Below the pieces are notes generated by a model, which saw only the letters and a list, made by a program, of their open reading frames with translations, ran no database searches and was not told the DNA's origin. 64,000 nt of DNA from Paenibacillus sp. DCT19 (lineage in GTDB: Bacteria; Bacillota; Bacilli; Paenibacillales; Paenibacillaceae): positions 4,103,501 to 4,167,500 of the forward strand of contig NZ_CP029639.1 of NCBI RefSeq assembly GCF_003268635.1, given 5' to 3'. Shown here piece after piece: positions 53,753 to 63,772 of the stretch. Position numbers and translations under genes: made by a program. Numbering within the stretch: the stretch's first letter is position 1; each line of letters starts with the position of its first letter.

Positions 53753-53800
53753 AAAAAAACTCACCCTTCCTATCTCTGTTTCCAGAAAAAGAAGGATGAG
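53753..53800 (-). terminator. Terminator of the serine protease gene
   Basis: Minus strand CTCATCCTTC ... GAAGGGTGAG followed by seven T. Confidence 0.85.
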
Positions 53801-53859
53801 CCGCGTGCAACTATAGGCATTAGTCCGATCTACTTTTAGAACTCATAAGTACAATTAAA

Positions 53860-54678
53860 TTAATTGGATACTTTGCCTGCAACAACAACTGGCTTTCTCG
53901 CATGTGTTGCACTGCCTTTAATAAAGTCTTGCAGAGTTTGTGATGTAATGAAGTACGTTCTTGATCCGTAGACAAAAGTCATCATGCCAATGACTTGATT
54001 GTTTTGATCCAATACAGGCCCACCAGAGTTACCTTGTGCCATAGATTTTACAATACTGCCAATACCTTTTCGACCTGGTACATCGGTAGCATCAGGGCTC
54101 GAAACCCGACTTTTGGCAATTGTATTGTATGTAGCAGGGAATTCTTCATCAAGGATAACTAAATCCCCGTCTGGGTTTTTGGGAAAACCGATCGTATAGA
54201 CCAGTTGATTATCCCTCGCATTTGCAAATGTCACCGGCTGTGCATTTATTTCTTCGTCCAGCTTCAGCAGCGCCATATCCGTTACCGGATCTGTCTTCAC
54301 AATTTTGGCTTTGATCGGACGCTTTAGCTCGCCTGGACTGGCAACGGTTAATGTTCCCTCATCCCCCTTCGCAAGCTCCGCATATTCCTGAACGACATGA
54401 TAATTCGTAAGCACTTCATCCTTGGATATCAGAATGGAAGTCCCCACATCATAATAAACCACATCTGGTTCATCCTGCTTGACTAAGCGAACGTTAACGA
54501 CTGGAAAGGAATCTGCGGTAACCGCAAACTTGTCTCGTAACTGTTTATCGAAGTATCCAGTAAAATGTATCGTGTTAACTGCCTGAGCATCGGCCATACC
54601 CATTTGTCCAGTTAGCAAACCTACCGCCATCACGCCTGACAACGCGAACTGAAGTACCTTTTTCCATCTTTTATGCAT
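53860..54678 (-). CDS. Secreted trypsin-like serine protease
   Basis: ATG 54678 (MHKRWKKVLQFALSGVMAVG) with GGAGGAGAG upstream starts a signal peptide likely cut after ADAQA. 272 residues. Catalytic triad: His in LTNYHVVQ, Asp in PVTDMALLKL, Ser in QGNSGGPVLD. It lacks a PDZ domain and a membrane anchor, so is a free extracellular or periplasm-like protease rather than HtrA. Located between rluB and spmB; substrate unknown. Confidence 0.88.
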   Translation of the reverse strand: MHKRWKKVLQFALSGVMAVGLLTGQMGMADAQAVNTIHFTGYFDKQLRDKFAVTADSFPVVNVRLVKQDEPDVVYYDVGTSILISKDEVLTNYHVVQEYAELAKGDEGTLTVASPGELKRPIKAKIVKTDPVTDMALLKLDEEINAQPVTFANARDNQLVYTIGFPKNPDGDLVILDEEFPATYNTIAKSRVSSPDATDVPGRKGIGSIVKSMAQGNSGGPVLDQNNQVIGMMTFVYGSRTYFITSQTLQDFIKGSATHARKPVVVAGKVSN

Positions 54679-54777
54679 GTGCGACTCTCCTCCCGCTATC
54701 CATTCTAGCATATCTAGTATATCGGAAGAAGAAAGCCACTTGGTTAACTATATTTATAGAAGACATTGAAATGAAAC

Positions 54778-55311
54778 TTATCCAAAAACGATCAAGCAGA
54801 TAACAAGTGCTGCGATGAAGCCCACCACATCTGAAAACAGACCGACTTTGAGCGCATAACGACCGTTCCGGATGCCTACTGCACCAAAATATACGGTCAG
54901 TACATAAAGCGTTGTATCCGTGCTTCCTTGGATTGTAGAGGCCATACGCCCGATCATCGAGTCGGGGCCGTAGGTTTTGATTAGATCGGTTGTAAAGGCT
55001 AGAGAGCCTGTCCCTGTCAGAGGACGGAGAATCCCCAGTGGCAGGACTTCTCCTGGTACACCCATCCAGGATACGAGTGGTGCGAACAGACTAATCACAA
55101 AATCCAGTGCACCAGACGCACGAAATACACTTATCGCAACCATCATTCCCACGAGATGAGGAATAATGCTAATCGCAGTGGAGAACCCCTCTTTTGCCCC
55201 ATCAACGAAGGATTCATAGACCGGAACCTTCTTGGTAAACGCATATAATGGAACAAACGCGATAATAACCGGAATGGCCCAGACAGAGATCCAGTTGACG
55301 AAGGTTAGCAA
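54778..55311 (-). CDS. spmB: Spore maturation protein B
   Basis: Membrane protein needed, with SpmA, for spore core dehydration and heat resistance. TTG 55311 with AAAGGATGAG upstream; 177 residues with about five membrane segments. Family marks: GFSTAISIIPHLVGMMVAI (nucleoside-recognition Gate-like domain) and RPLTGTGSLAF, IQGSTDTTLYVLTVYFG. Six nt after spmA. Confidence 0.95.
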   Translation of the reverse strand: MLTFVNWISVWAIPVIIAFVPLYAFTKKVPVYESFVDGAKEGFSTAISIIPHLVGMMVAISVFRASGALDFVISLFAPLVSWMGVPGEVLPLGILRPLTGTGSLAFTTDLIKTYGPDSMIGRMASTIQGSTDTTLYVLTVYFGAVGIRNGRYALKVGLFSDVVGFIAALVICLIVFG

Positions 55312-55317
55312 GGTTTC

Positions 55318-55943
55318 TCATCCTTTCATGCCAGGAGTGCCGTTTTTCACGATACGTGGCGGTTTGTTCAGCGTTCTATTTCTGTACCAGCGATCTGCCA
55401 TAATGGCTGCCAGTGTGGCTATAATTGTCGCAATTAGCGTTGTTCCCACAATCTCTGTTGCATTGGCGGATTGATAATTCAACCGAATCGCGATAAGCGT
55501 CGTAGGAATCAACGTAATACTTGCCGTATTTAACGCGAGTAATGTACACATTGCTGGGGATGCCGTCTGTTTATCGGGGTTGAGTTCCTGTAGCTGTTGC
55601 ATTGCCTTAATCCCCATTGGTGTAGCAGCATTCCCTAGACCCAACAGGTTCGCACTCATATTGGATAAGATGTAGCCCATGGCTGGATGATTGCGAGGCA
55701 CGTCAGGAAATAAAAAAGCTACAACTGGACCAAGAAGCTTAGCAATTTTGCTAAGCAGTCCAGCATCCTCACCTATTTTCATCATGCCCATCCAAAATAC
55801 AAGCACACTGATTAGACCAAAACATACCGTAACTCCTGTAGCCGCCCATCAAAGGCCGCTTGTGTGACCACTTCAATTTTTCCGTTCACTGCTGCAAAAA
55901 CAAATCCAATTACAATCATTAGTAGCCAAATTAGATTAATCAA
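55318..55943 (-). CDS. spmA: Spore maturation protein A, frameshifted
   Basis: Partner of SpmB. TTG 55943 with AAAGGAGG 8 nt upstream and an 8-nt overlap with dacB: MINLIWLLMIVIGFVFAAVN, then ...TQAAFDG. The frame fails at CCC 55845-55847; one more C gives GAATGVTVCFGLISVLVFWM and the rest of the protein, 208 residues. Gate domain marks: MGMMKIGEDAGLL, NMSANLLGLGNAATPMGI and LLALNTASITLIPTT. Confidence 0.93.
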
Positions 55944-57144
55944 CCAGGAAACCTCCTTTAAGGGACAACAAGTGACTTATCACGGCACGCCATGCGGCTG
56001 CCCAAGTTGTAATTTCACCTATCCCAGCAAATGCAGCTTCTTGCATTTCAGGTTGGGGAGGAATATAACTTCCTTTGTGATAAACAGGAATGGTGCCAAT
56101 CAACTTTCCATCCAGTTGCATCTCAATGCGACCAGCTAGCCCAAATGAATGATCATTCGATACACTATTATTTTGCGAATCATTTTGGCTACGATTAGCT
56201 GTTAGAATCAGCTTCTTGCTGATCGAGGCTACCTCGCTCTCAGCCAGTGGATATTGGAATCCACGTCCTGTAACGACGGAGGTATTCGCCACAGGCTGTT
56301 CTTTTTTGGCGATCTCCCTCAAGGGAAAGTTCTCAAATCCGAAATCCAGCATACGTGCATGATCGTTCCAATCGTCTCCATCGTTTAGCGTTACAGCCGC
56401 TAGCTGTTGCCCGTCTCTCGTTGCAGAGCTTACCAGGCACCTAAAGGCTTTTTTTGTATAACCGGTCTTAACCCCGTCAGCGCCTTCATACAATCGCAGC
56501 ATTTTATTTTTGTTGTGCCATGAGTATTCCCAGCTTTCATTTGGATTCGGTGCCGATTTGTCCTCTGTTGCGACGATTCGCTTGAACACAGGATTATGGA
56601 GCGCATAAGCCGTTAAACGTGCCAGATCATTCGCCGTTGAATAATGTCCCTCGGCATCCAAGCCATGAGGATTCATGAAGTGTGAACGCGTTAACCCGAT
56701 CTCCTCTGCCTTCTTATTCATCAGAAGCACAAAGCCTTCCTCTGAGCCACCTACATGCTCGGCAATAGCCGAGGCTGCATCATTACCAGAACGTAACATG
56801 AGTCCATACAACATGTTCTCCAGGGTCATCTCTTCACCAAGTTTGAGATACAGCGATGATCCTTCCTTCGCAAACGATGAAGCTGTCACCTTCACCTTAT
56901 CTTGTAGATTCCCATGTTCAATAGCAACGATCGCTGTCATGATCTTGGTCAAACTGGCAATACGCAACTCTTGATCCCCATCTTTGCTGTACAAAATCCG
57001 CCCAGACGTCACATCAATTAATGCTGCACTCTGAGCATGAGTCGATGGGCTTGGAATCGTTCCAGATGCATCGGCAATACCAACTGAAGACAACAGGAAT
57101 AACGGAATCAGGACACTCGCAATGACTTTCGTTAACATTTTCAT
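55936..57144 (-). CDS. dacB: Sporulation D-alanyl-D-alanine carboxypeptidase
   Basis: Penicillin-binding protein acting on spore cortex peptidoglycan (PBP5* type), by context with spmA and spmB. 402 residues; signal peptide MLTKVIASVLIPLFLLSS...; active-site SxxK in IASLTKIMTA (about 64), SGN in RSGNDAASA, KTG in GVKTGYTKKA. A C-terminal beta domain and a final amphipathic helix (WAAAWRAVISHLLSLKGG) anchor it. ATG 57144 follows GGAGGAATGG. Confidence 0.95.
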   Translation of the reverse strand: MKMLTKVIASVLIPLFLLSSVGIADASGTIPSPSTHAQSAALIDVTSGRILYSKDGDQELRIASLTKIMTAIVAIEHGNLQDKVKVTASSFAKEGSSLYLKLGEEMTLENMLYGLMLRSGNDAASAIAEHVGGSEEGFVLLMNKKAEEIGLTRSHFMNPHGLDAEGHYSTANDLARLTAYALHNPVFKRIVATEDKSAPNPNESWEYSWHNKNKMLRLYEGADGVKTGYTKKAFRCLVSSATRDGQQLAAVTLNDGDDWNDHARMLDFGFENFPLREIAKKEQPVANTSVVTGRGFQYPLAESEVASISKKLILTANRSQNDSQNNSVSNDHSFGLAGRIEMQLDGKLIGTIPVYHKGSYIPPQPEMQEAAFAGIGEITTWAAAWRAVISHLLSLKGGFLVD

Positions 57145-57228
57145 TCAACCATTCCTCCGGGTCACTTGGAATCTTGTACTACTTTATGTCTGGACAACCT
57201 GAAGTATGTCCCAGTGTTGCAAAACAAC

Positions 57229-57263
57229 AAAAAAATCCCTCTCGCTTGAGTAGCGGAAGGGAT
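57229..57263 (-). terminator. Terminator of ytfJ
   Basis: Minus strand ATCCCT-TCCGC-loop-GCGAG-AGGGAT followed by seven T, 17 nt after the ytfJ stop. Confidence 0.85.
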
Positions 57264-57280
57264 CTATTACATCCTTCATT

Positions 57281-57763
57281 TTAGCTGTAAGTAGATGGAT
57301 CAGGATTGTGATTCGGAGTTTGGTCTTGGACTGTACTCGTCGCCGGGTTACGACGAAACATCTCTTGAATTCGATCCATAACGTATGGCGTTGAATCGAT
57401 TAATTTCTCAAACAGATGCGTCGAATTATCAAGTGGTACAATATGAACCCCCTGTTTCCCTACCACCAGGAAAGCGATCGGACGAATGGACACACCACCC
57501 CCGCTACCTCCACCGAATGGAGAGGAGACTTTGGCTGAGCTAGCGTGTTCCGCAGTAGTTCCTGAATTCTCTTTATGTTTATCCACATTCACGTTAAAAT
57601 CACTACCGCCTGCCGCAAAACCGAATCCAACCCGGCTTATTGGTAAAATTACGGTGCCATCAGGTGTTTCAACTGCGTCACCAACAATGGTATTCACATC
57701 AACCATACCTTTGATATTTTCCATTGCGGTTTCCATTAGACCTTGTATTGGATGATCTGACAT
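57281..57763 (-). CDS. ytfJ: Sporulation protein YtfJ (GerW family)
   Basis: 160 residues from ATG 57763 (MSDHPIQGLMETAMENIKGM). Family marks: IVGDAVETPDGTVILPISRV, GFGFAAGGSDF, a Gly-rich patch FGGGSGGGVSIRPIAFLVV and a C-terminal helix. In Bacillus it is a forespore-made protein required for correct germination. Its usual neighbour ytfI (DUF2953) lies beyond the inserted TetR/VOC pair. Confidence 0.93.
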   Translation of the reverse strand: MSDHPIQGLMETAMENIKGMVDVNTIVGDAVETPDGTVILPISRVGFGFAAGGSDFNVNVDKHKENSGTTAEHASSAKVSSPFGGGSGGGVSIRPIAFLVVGKQGVHIVPLDNSTHLFEKLIDSTPYVMDRIQEMFRRNPATSTVQDQTPNHNPDPSTYS

Positions 57764-57939
57764 GTAAGTTCCCTCCAGTTTCAATTTAACTAGTTTAATC
57801 TAAACCATATCATCCCCAAACTTGAAGGGACTTATGTAAAGCAGCCATTTAATATACCGTAATCCATCCCAGACCACTTGCTTGGCAAAATATAGATTGT
57901 ACGATAAAATAACAGTGTTATTTTATTAATTTTAAGGAG

Positions 57940-58605
57940 GTGCCTCCCATCGCAACGACCAAAGCTGAAATGACGGAACAGAAGCTGCTGTCCTGCGCCA
58001 AATCTGAATTTTTGGAAAAAGGATTCCTCGGTGCCAGCATGCGCTCTATAGCACAAAAAGCAAGCATGACTACTGGCGCCATTTACCGATATTTCCCTGA
58101 CAAAAATGCATTGTTTGAAGCTGTGGTTAAGCCAACTGCGGATGAAATTAGCGCTTATTTTGAAGAGATATCCAGTTACCAATTACAACTGCTGGAATAC
58201 AACGAAACAGTTTTGGAGTATGAGTCTATGCAAAAAGGTATGCTGCAGATTGTTGATTTTATATACGATCGATTCGACATATTTGACCTATTAATAAACG
58301 GTTCCAATGGCTCAAACAAAGAGCATTATATCGACTCTTTAATGGAACTTGACCTCTCGTCTACCCAAGCCTACATCCATAAACTATCACAATTAAACAT
58401 TCTGCAACATAGTCCACCAGCTCATCTACTCTCCATTCTTGTTAAACAAAGTTACCGACAAGTACTGGAAATCGTTGTATCCAGAATGAATCGTGAAGAA
58501 GCATTTGAATACATGCAGCTCCTTATCCCTTTTTTGTATGCAGGCTGGACTAGTTTATTGGAAACACAAAATAATTCAAACAAAGCAAAGGAGGAGAAAC
58601 AATGA
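57940..58605 (+). CDS. TetR family transcriptional regulator
   Basis: 221 residues. N-terminal helix-turn-helix: AKSEFLEKGFLGASMRSIAQ and TTGAIYRYFPDKNALFEAV (about 20-65); the C-terminal ligand domain is all-helical and unlike known subfamilies. The start is unclear: GTG 57940 sits within AAGGAGGTG, and the next ATG in frame is at 57970 (MTEQKLL). The stop overlaps the start of the VOC gene (ATGA), so both form one operon, the regulator probably acting on it. Confidence 0.9.
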   Translation: MPPIATTKAEMTEQKLLSCAKSEFLEKGFLGASMRSIAQKASMTTGAIYRYFPDKNALFEAVVKPTADEISAYFEEISSYQLQLLEYNETVLEYESMQKGMLQIVDFIYDRFDIFDLLINGSNGSNKEHYIDSLMELDLSSTQAYIHKLSQLNILQHSPPAHLLSILVKQSYRQVLEIVVSRMNREEAFEYMQLLIPFLYAGWTSLLETQNNSNKAKEEKQ

Positions 58606-59390
58606 ATCGTTTCGCAATTGGACATGTTTTAATACAAACCCGACGGTTGGAACAAGCTGTGGAAAATTTTCGTGCACTCGGTTTCACCGTAACTTACCGA
58701 ACAGACCCCGCCAAGGCACATAATGCGCTCATCTATTTGCAGGATGGCTCGTTTCTTGAATTGTTTAACCCCAAGCCCATCAACCTCCCTGATTCGCTTC
58801 TCACAACCGTATTTCAGCTTCTGCGGCCATTTCATCCAGCAATGGTCAATCGTTTCCTCTATTACCTGAACAGCCCGGAGGGCTTAAATGATTATGCGCT
58901 CGATAGCATCAATCCTGCACAAGCTATGATAAACATCAACTACATCAAGCAGCAAGGTGCGAAACTGGGCAAAACCATAAACATGAGTAAAACATTAGCT
59001 ACTGGACAAAAGCAGACTTGGTGGACGGCAGTTCCACGAGAACCGCGTCTTCCATTTTTCATGAGTGATTATGAGCCAGCAGTGACCTGCACAACAGAAG
59101 AAGTCACTCATCGTAATGGTGCACTTGGTATACATAAACTAGTAATCGATGTACCTGATCTAGAGGCTTGGATGTCTAAATACACCCCTTTCATCGGAGA
59201 AGCAATGAGCGTTAAAACCGAAGAAACATGTACAATCACGATAGGTAAAAATCACATCATTCTATTACGACAAGCCAATCAGTATGGTATATCTGAAATT
59301 CACTTACTAACATCACACCAAATGGAGAATCCAATCCAACTTGCACCTAATCATGCTCTTGGTTCAGCCATCTTCATGACATCTATATAG
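58602..59390 (+). CDS. VOC-like (glyoxalase) domain protein
   Basis: 262 residues: MNRFAIGHVLIQTRRLEQAV and FRALGFTVTYRTDPAKAHNA start a vicinal oxygen chelate beta-alpha-beta module; a second module follows around LGIHKLVIDVPDLEAW. His in GHVLI, Glu in SFLELFNP and His in IHKLVI could be metal ligands. The fold family (Glyoxalase_3-like) covers isomerases, dioxygenases and resistance proteins, so the reaction cannot be stated. Coupled to the TetR gene. Confidence 0.8.
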   Translation: MNRFAIGHVLIQTRRLEQAVENFRALGFTVTYRTDPAKAHNALIYLQDGSFLELFNPKPINLPDSLLTTVFQLLRPFHPAMVNRFLYYLNSPEGLNDYALDSINPAQAMININYIKQQGAKLGKTINMSKTLATGQKQTWWTAVPREPRLPFFMSDYEPAVTCTTEEVTHRNGALGIHKLVIDVPDLEAWMSKYTPFIGEAMSVKTEETCTITIGKNHIILLRQANQYGISEIHLLTSHQMENPIQLAPNHALGSAIFMTSI

Positions 59391-59418
59391 TAATTACATT
59401 TGGACAATACAACCGTGG

Positions 59419-60150
59419 CTAAACGTGGGATTTACTGTGTTGTCCCTTGAGCTTATGCTTTCGTCTGTCCCGTTGCTGCTGTAACAGTCGGAACCACATG
59501 CGCCATCCACCTTCAACTTGAAGCACACGGGTAAGCAGCGTAATCCCAGCAACACAAAGTGCTGTCATCCGAATCTTTATTCTGCCATCAAGCTCTGTTC
59601 TGAATTCCATTTCGTCTGACCACACCGGCATAACCTGAAGTACGGGTGTTTGATCAAAACGAATCTGATATGTGAGATAACCAATGATAATGGACTTGAT
59701 ACTCCAGACCCAACCGATCAGTACCGCTGTGTATGGTGCATCGCCAATCCCGATATGGGTAGTCCAGGAGAGCCCAGTCATATGTACATGTGTGAGTGTT
59801 TGCTTGAGCCAAAGCTTTAGCGCATCGGTCGCCCGCAACATTACCTTTACATCTTTCGCCCATTTCTTAACTTTACGTTTGTTAACCCGTTCACTTCCCT
59901 GAGTTTCCCCTCTGGAATGGTTCATGGATTGCTCCGTCTTGACCAGAAAACCTTCCTTCATATTGCGAAAAACAATGCTAGGGATCTCATAGTTCATTCG
60001 CACAATCCCATAGAGAAGTCGGACATTAATATTGGCGTAATCATCATTTTTATGTTTACGGAATGTAAAATGTACATGAACATTTGAGATGAGGACTGCG
60101 ACAATCAGCAATACGAACAACAAACCGATTCCTCCAAGCCAAATCCACAC
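59419..60150 (-). CDS. ytfI: DUF2953 membrane protein (YtfI-like)
   Basis: GTG 60150 has GGAGG 8 nt upstream, giving 243 residues (the frame is open upstream without a good start). N-terminal membrane helix (WIWLGGIGLLFVLLIVAVLI), a soluble segment with VHVHFTFRKHKNDDYANI and VRLLYGIVRMNYEIPS typical of DUF2953, and a later hydrophobic part (YTAVLIGWVWSIKSIIIGYL). The tail is very basic (QQQRDRRKHKLKGQHSK). In Bacillus it neighbours ytfJ. Function unknown, sporulation-linked by context. Confidence 0.85.
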   Translation of the reverse strand: MWIWLGGIGLLFVLLIVAVLISNVHVHFTFRKHKNDDYANINVRLLYGIVRMNYEIPSIVFRNMKEGFLVKTEQSMNHSRGETQGSERVNKRKVKKWAKDVKVMLRATDALKLWLKQTLTHVHMTGLSWTTHIGIGDAPYTAVLIGWVWSIKSIIIGYLTYQIRFDQTPVLQVMPVWSDEMEFRTELDGRIKIRMTALCVAGITLLTRVLQVEGGWRMWFRLLQQQRDRRKHKLKGQHSKSHV

Positions 60151-60287
60151 AGGCCTTACCTCCAAGGCTACAATTCTTTTCCTGTTTAGTATGACACTAT
60201 ATATTGGAAAAAATTCATAGCTCATAGAAAAACCGCTGAACGTAAACAGTCCAAGCTTTATCCTCTTCCGCGACAAGAAAACACGAA

Positions 60288-60323
60288 TAGACCGAAACCT
60301 TTATGTACAAAGGAATCGGTCTA
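60288..60323 (-). terminator. Hairpin downstream of scpB
   Basis: TAGACCGAAACCTTT pairs with AAAGGAATCGGTCTA (one mismatched region) around a 6-nt loop. The following T tract is weak, so termination is probable but not certain. Confidence 0.5.
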
Positions 60324-60359
60324 CATATTCGAGTAAGACGTTAACATCGGTTCAATCAT

Positions 60360-61043
60360 TTACTTATTTTCGTAATCTCCGTCATCCAAGTCCTCTGCAA
60401 TGTCTAATTCATTATTATCGATTACCTCATCAAATGAATCCGTCTGATCATTCATATCCAAGTTTACTTGCTGACCATCCAGCTTATCGAACAAGAGCTG
60501 CGTCTCTTCCTCCAGGTTCTCCGTATCCTCGAATAAGCCCGGCTCAGGAAGATCCTTAATTGTAGCAAGTCCGAAATAATCCAAGAATGACTTGGTTGTC
60601 CCATACAGGATGGGACGTCCAATAGCCTCTGCTCGTCCCACTTCATGAATCAAATCCTTGTTCACTAACGTATGAATGGCACGTTCAGACTTCACGCCGC
60701 GAATCTCTTCAATCTCCACCCGAGTAATCGGCTGACGATATGCCACGATCGCAAGCGTCTCCAGGGCTGCCTGAGATAACGAAGTACGCGCTGGAGAATA
60801 GGCAAGCTTCTCAAAATAAGAGGCATGTTCCGGCAATGTACCGAGCTGCACTACACCTGCCAGTTTGAGAATCTGAACCCCTCTTCCCTGATTTGCAAAA
60901 TCAGCGACCATTTCCTCCACCGCATCAGACACCCGTTCCGGTTGTTGATCTACAATTTCGGCAATTTGTTTGATACTCAGACCTTCTTCTCCGGACAAAA
61001 ACAGCAGGCCTTCAATAATCGACTTCAATTTCGGAAAATCCAT
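60360..61043 (-). CDS. scpB: Segregation and condensation protein B
   Basis: Accessory subunit of the SMC-ScpAB condensin; ScpB dimers bind ScpA. ATG 61043 (MDFPKLKSIIEGLLFLSGEE) overlaps scpA by 32 nt; 227 residues. Two winged-helix domains: SIKQIAEIVDQQPERVSDAV and SLSQAALETLAIVAYRQPIT, with IEEIRGVKSERAIHTLV. An acidic tail (DNNELDIAEDLDDGDYENK) ends it, as usual. Confidence 0.97.
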   Translation of the reverse strand: MDFPKLKSIIEGLLFLSGEEGLSIKQIAEIVDQQPERVSDAVEEMVADFANQGRGVQILKLAGVVQLGTLPEHASYFEKLAYSPARTSLSQAALETLAIVAYRQPITRVEIEEIRGVKSERAIHTLVNKDLIHEVGRAEAIGRPILYGTTKSFLDYFGLATIKDLPEPGLFEDTENLEEETQLLFDKLDGQQVNLDMNDQTDSFDEVIDNNELDIAEDLDDGDYENK

Positions 61044-61812
61044 GATTCCTTGCTTCCCCTCTCCACTCCATAACAATATCCTCAAACATCCGTTCCTGAT
61101 AACAGACGATCTGCTTCATCTTCATAAGCTCCAAGATCGCAAGAAAGGTAACGACGATTTCATGCCGATAGATCTGATCATCTAACAGCTTCGAAAACAA
61201 CAACTTACCTCCTGGCCCTACACGCTCCAGAGCACCCACAACATCACGAATACGATCCTTAACCGATATTTCATCGCGTTGAATACGAGCAACAGTCGTT
61301 CTCTTCTCAGCCTTACGTAACGCCTTCTGAAAAGCAGCGATGAGATCCGAGGTATGAAGACCCTGTACCGGATTCGATTGTGTCTCCACAGGCATATAAG
61401 GTCTAAGATCTTCAGGCTCCTTGGAGAAAATGAGGCTGCGCTCCCACTCTCGCTCATGCAAATGTCGTGCAATTCCTTTGTACTTGCGATATTCAATCAG
61501 ACGTGCAATCAGTTCAGCACGTGGATCATAATCTTCATCTTCGATATAATCATAATCCTCAAAATCCTCAATTACCGGTGGCTTGGGCAGTAATAGCTTG
61601 CTTTTGATTGACAAAAGTGTTGCAGCCATTACGAGAAATTCACTTGTAATATCAAGCTCCAATTCTTGCATCGAATGCAGATACGCCATATATTGATCGG
61701 TAATATCGCTGATGGGAATATCCTGGATTTGAATCTCTGCCTTGTCGATCAAGTGAAGCAGCAGATCCAAAGGCCCTTCAAAAGTCTCCAGTTTGTATGT
61801 AACTACCGTCAC
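61012..61812 (-). CDS. scpA: Segregation and condensation protein A
   Basis: Kleisin subunit of bacterial condensin. GTG 61812 with GGAGG 9 nt upstream starts TVVTYKLETFEGPLDLLLHL; 266 residues. N-terminal domain with DIPISDITDQYMAYL and SEFLVMAATLLSIKSKLLLP binds SMC; the C-terminal winged helix (LLFSKLLDDQIYRHEIVVTF) binds SMC at the other head. Overlap with scpB suggests coupling. Confidence 0.97.
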   Translation of the reverse strand: MTVVTYKLETFEGPLDLLLHLIDKAEIQIQDIPISDITDQYMAYLHSMQELELDITSEFLVMAATLLSIKSKLLLPKPPVIEDFEDYDYIEDEDYDPRAELIARLIEYRKYKGIARHLHEREWERSLIFSKEPEDLRPYMPVETQSNPVQGLHTSDLIAAFQKALRKAEKRTTVARIQRDEISVKDRIRDVVGALERVGPGGKLLFSKLLDDQIYRHEIVVTFLAILELMKMKQIVCYQERMFEDIVMEWRGEARNHGFSEIEVDY

Positions 61813-61840
61813 TAGACGAATCCTCCCGCCAGAAAAATAC

Positions 61841-61896
61841 AAAACCCTGCTAAGCCGCCGAATTCGGTCTCCCGTTTTCGTCTGCGCAGAGCAGGG
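61841..61896 (-). terminator. Terminator of the rib operon
   Basis: Minus strand GCCCTGCT ... AGCAGGG stem with inner pairing, then TTTTG, 20 nt after the ribH stop. Confidence 0.75.
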
Positions 61897-61914
61897 CACT
61901 ACATTAAATAAGCA

Positions 61915-62382
61915 CTATTTTAGCTGTTTCGTCAAGTTCGCCATTTCAATTGCTGCCGTAGCCGCATCCCAACCTTTGTTGCCCGCCTTCGTTCCAGCGC
62001 GTTCAATAGCTTGCTCAATGTTCTCTGTAGTAACGAGACCAAAGATCGTTGGCACGCCTGTTTTGAGGTTAATTGCTGCAACACCTTTTGCCATTTCATT
62101 ACATACATAATCGTAATGAGTTGTTGATCCACGAATGACTGTTCCTAAAGTGATAACCGCATCATACTTGCCACTCTCGGCCATTTTTTGTGCAATAAGC
62201 GGGATTTCAAAGGCTCCTGGAACCCACGCCACATCTACTTCATTGTCTTGCACGCCATGGCGTTTGAAAGCATCAAGTGCACCGCTAAGCAATTTACTCG
62301 TAATAAATTCGTTGAAACGTCCTACCACTACTCCATATTTTAATCCTTCTGACACTAAATGTCCTTCAAAAAAGTTTGGCAT
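61915..62382 (-). CDS. ribH: 6,7-dimethyl-8-ribityllumazine synthase
   Basis: Penultimate riboflavin enzyme, forming an icosahedral capsid of 60 subunits in Bacillus. 155 residues: [38 protein letters not shown] and [22 protein letters not shown] with the phosphate-binding Arg and catalytic His, then GVLTTEN-like [18 protein letters not shown]. 91 nt downstream of ribBA. Confidence 0.98.
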   Translation of the reverse strand: MPNFFEGHLVSEGLKYGVVVGRFNEFITSKLLSGALDAFKRHGVQDNEVDVAWVPGAFEIPLIAQKMAESGKYDAVITLGTVIRGSTTHYDYVCNEMAKGVAAINLKTGVPTIFGLVTTENIEQAIERAGTKAGNKGWDAATAAIEMANLTKQLK

Positions 62383-62472
62383 TATTAGTCAACTCCTATA
62401 ATTAGTATGAGATATAACCGAGATAACTTATTAATTTTTTCTTCCACAAATTACATATGAATCGAAGTTCAA

Positions 62473-63704
62473 TTATTTTTCATTTTGCTCGATATCGTCA
62501 AACTTCAGCATGTGTCCCAGCTTCGCTTGTTTCGTATGCAGGTACAGCGTATTATCCTCATTTTCTTGCATCTGAATCGGTACCCGTTCAACCACTTCTA
62601 GGCCGTATCCTTCTAAGCCTTTGATCTTGCGTGGATTATTGGTCAACAATCGAATCTGGCGAACCCCAAGGTCTTTGAGGATCTGAGCTCCTATTCCATA
62701 ATCACGAAGATCCGCAGCGAACCCAAGCTTCAGGTTGGCATCGACTGTGTCTAACCCTTCTTCTTGCAACTTATAGGCTTTGAGCTTATTAATTAGTCCA
62801 ATGCCTCGACCTTCCTGCCTCATATAGAGTAGAATGCCATTGCCCTCTTCATCAATCTGTCTGAGCGCCGCATCGAATTGAGGCCCACAGTCACAGCGAT
62901 GAGAGTGGAATACATCCCCTGTAAGGCATTCGGAGTGTACGCGTACCAATACAGGCTTGGAACCGTCAATCTCCCCTTAACAAGGGCTACATGTTCCTTA
63001 TTATCCACCGCATTGGTGTATGCAACTGCCTGGAATTCACCAAAATCCGTCGGCATCCGCACAGCCACCTCGCGCTGTACCAGCTGTTCCTTCTCATTCC
63101 GGTACCGAATCATGTCCTGAATGCTGATTAGCTTCAGATCATGTTTACGCGCGATTTCCTGTAGATCAGGCAATCTCGCCATCGTACCATCTTCCTTAAT
63201 TACCTCACAGATCACGCCTGCAGGGTATGAACCACACATGATTGCCAGATCAACCGCAGCTTCCGTGTGTCCAGCACGACGCAGTACCCCGCCTTCTTTG
63301 GCGATGAGCGGGAACATGTGACCCGGTTTGCGGAAATCCGTACTTTTCGCATCAGGATCTATTAAGCCTTTCACCGTAACGGAACGTTCAAACGCAGAAA
63401 TGCCGGTTGTTGTATCTTTGTGATCAACTGACACGGTGAATGCCGTTCCATGAAAGTCCGTGTTTTGCTGAACCATTGGTTTGAGGTTAAGTTCGTCCGC
63501 ACGTTGTTGTGTAATCGGTACGCAGACCAGACCTCTACCCTCGGTGATCATGAAATTAATGACTTCAGGCGTAGCTTTATCTGCCAAAGCGATGAAATCA
63601 CCTTCATTTTCCCGGTCTTCATCATCCACAACGATTACGGGTTTCCCTCGCATCAGATCATAGATGGCTTCCTCGATTGGATCGAGAATGGATTGCTCTG
63701 TCAT
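62473..63704 (-). CDS. ribBA: Bifunctional DHBP synthase / GTP cyclohydrolase II, frameshifted
   Basis: RibB domain (residues 1-200) makes 3,4-dihydroxy-2-butanone 4-phosphate: [32 protein letters not shown]. RibA domain (about 205-410) opens GTP: after HVALVKG the frame breaks at CCCC 62973-62976; one more C gives [20 protein letters not shown], Zn-site [18 protein letters not shown] and [15 protein letters not shown]. Restored length 410 residues. Start ATG 63704 with GGAGGGAGA upstream. Confidence 0.94.
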
Positions 63705-63772
63705 ACGTCTCCCTCCAATTCTTTTATCTGTCTTCTCCGTTCTCGTGTAAAAAGATTATTCATACCTATATT

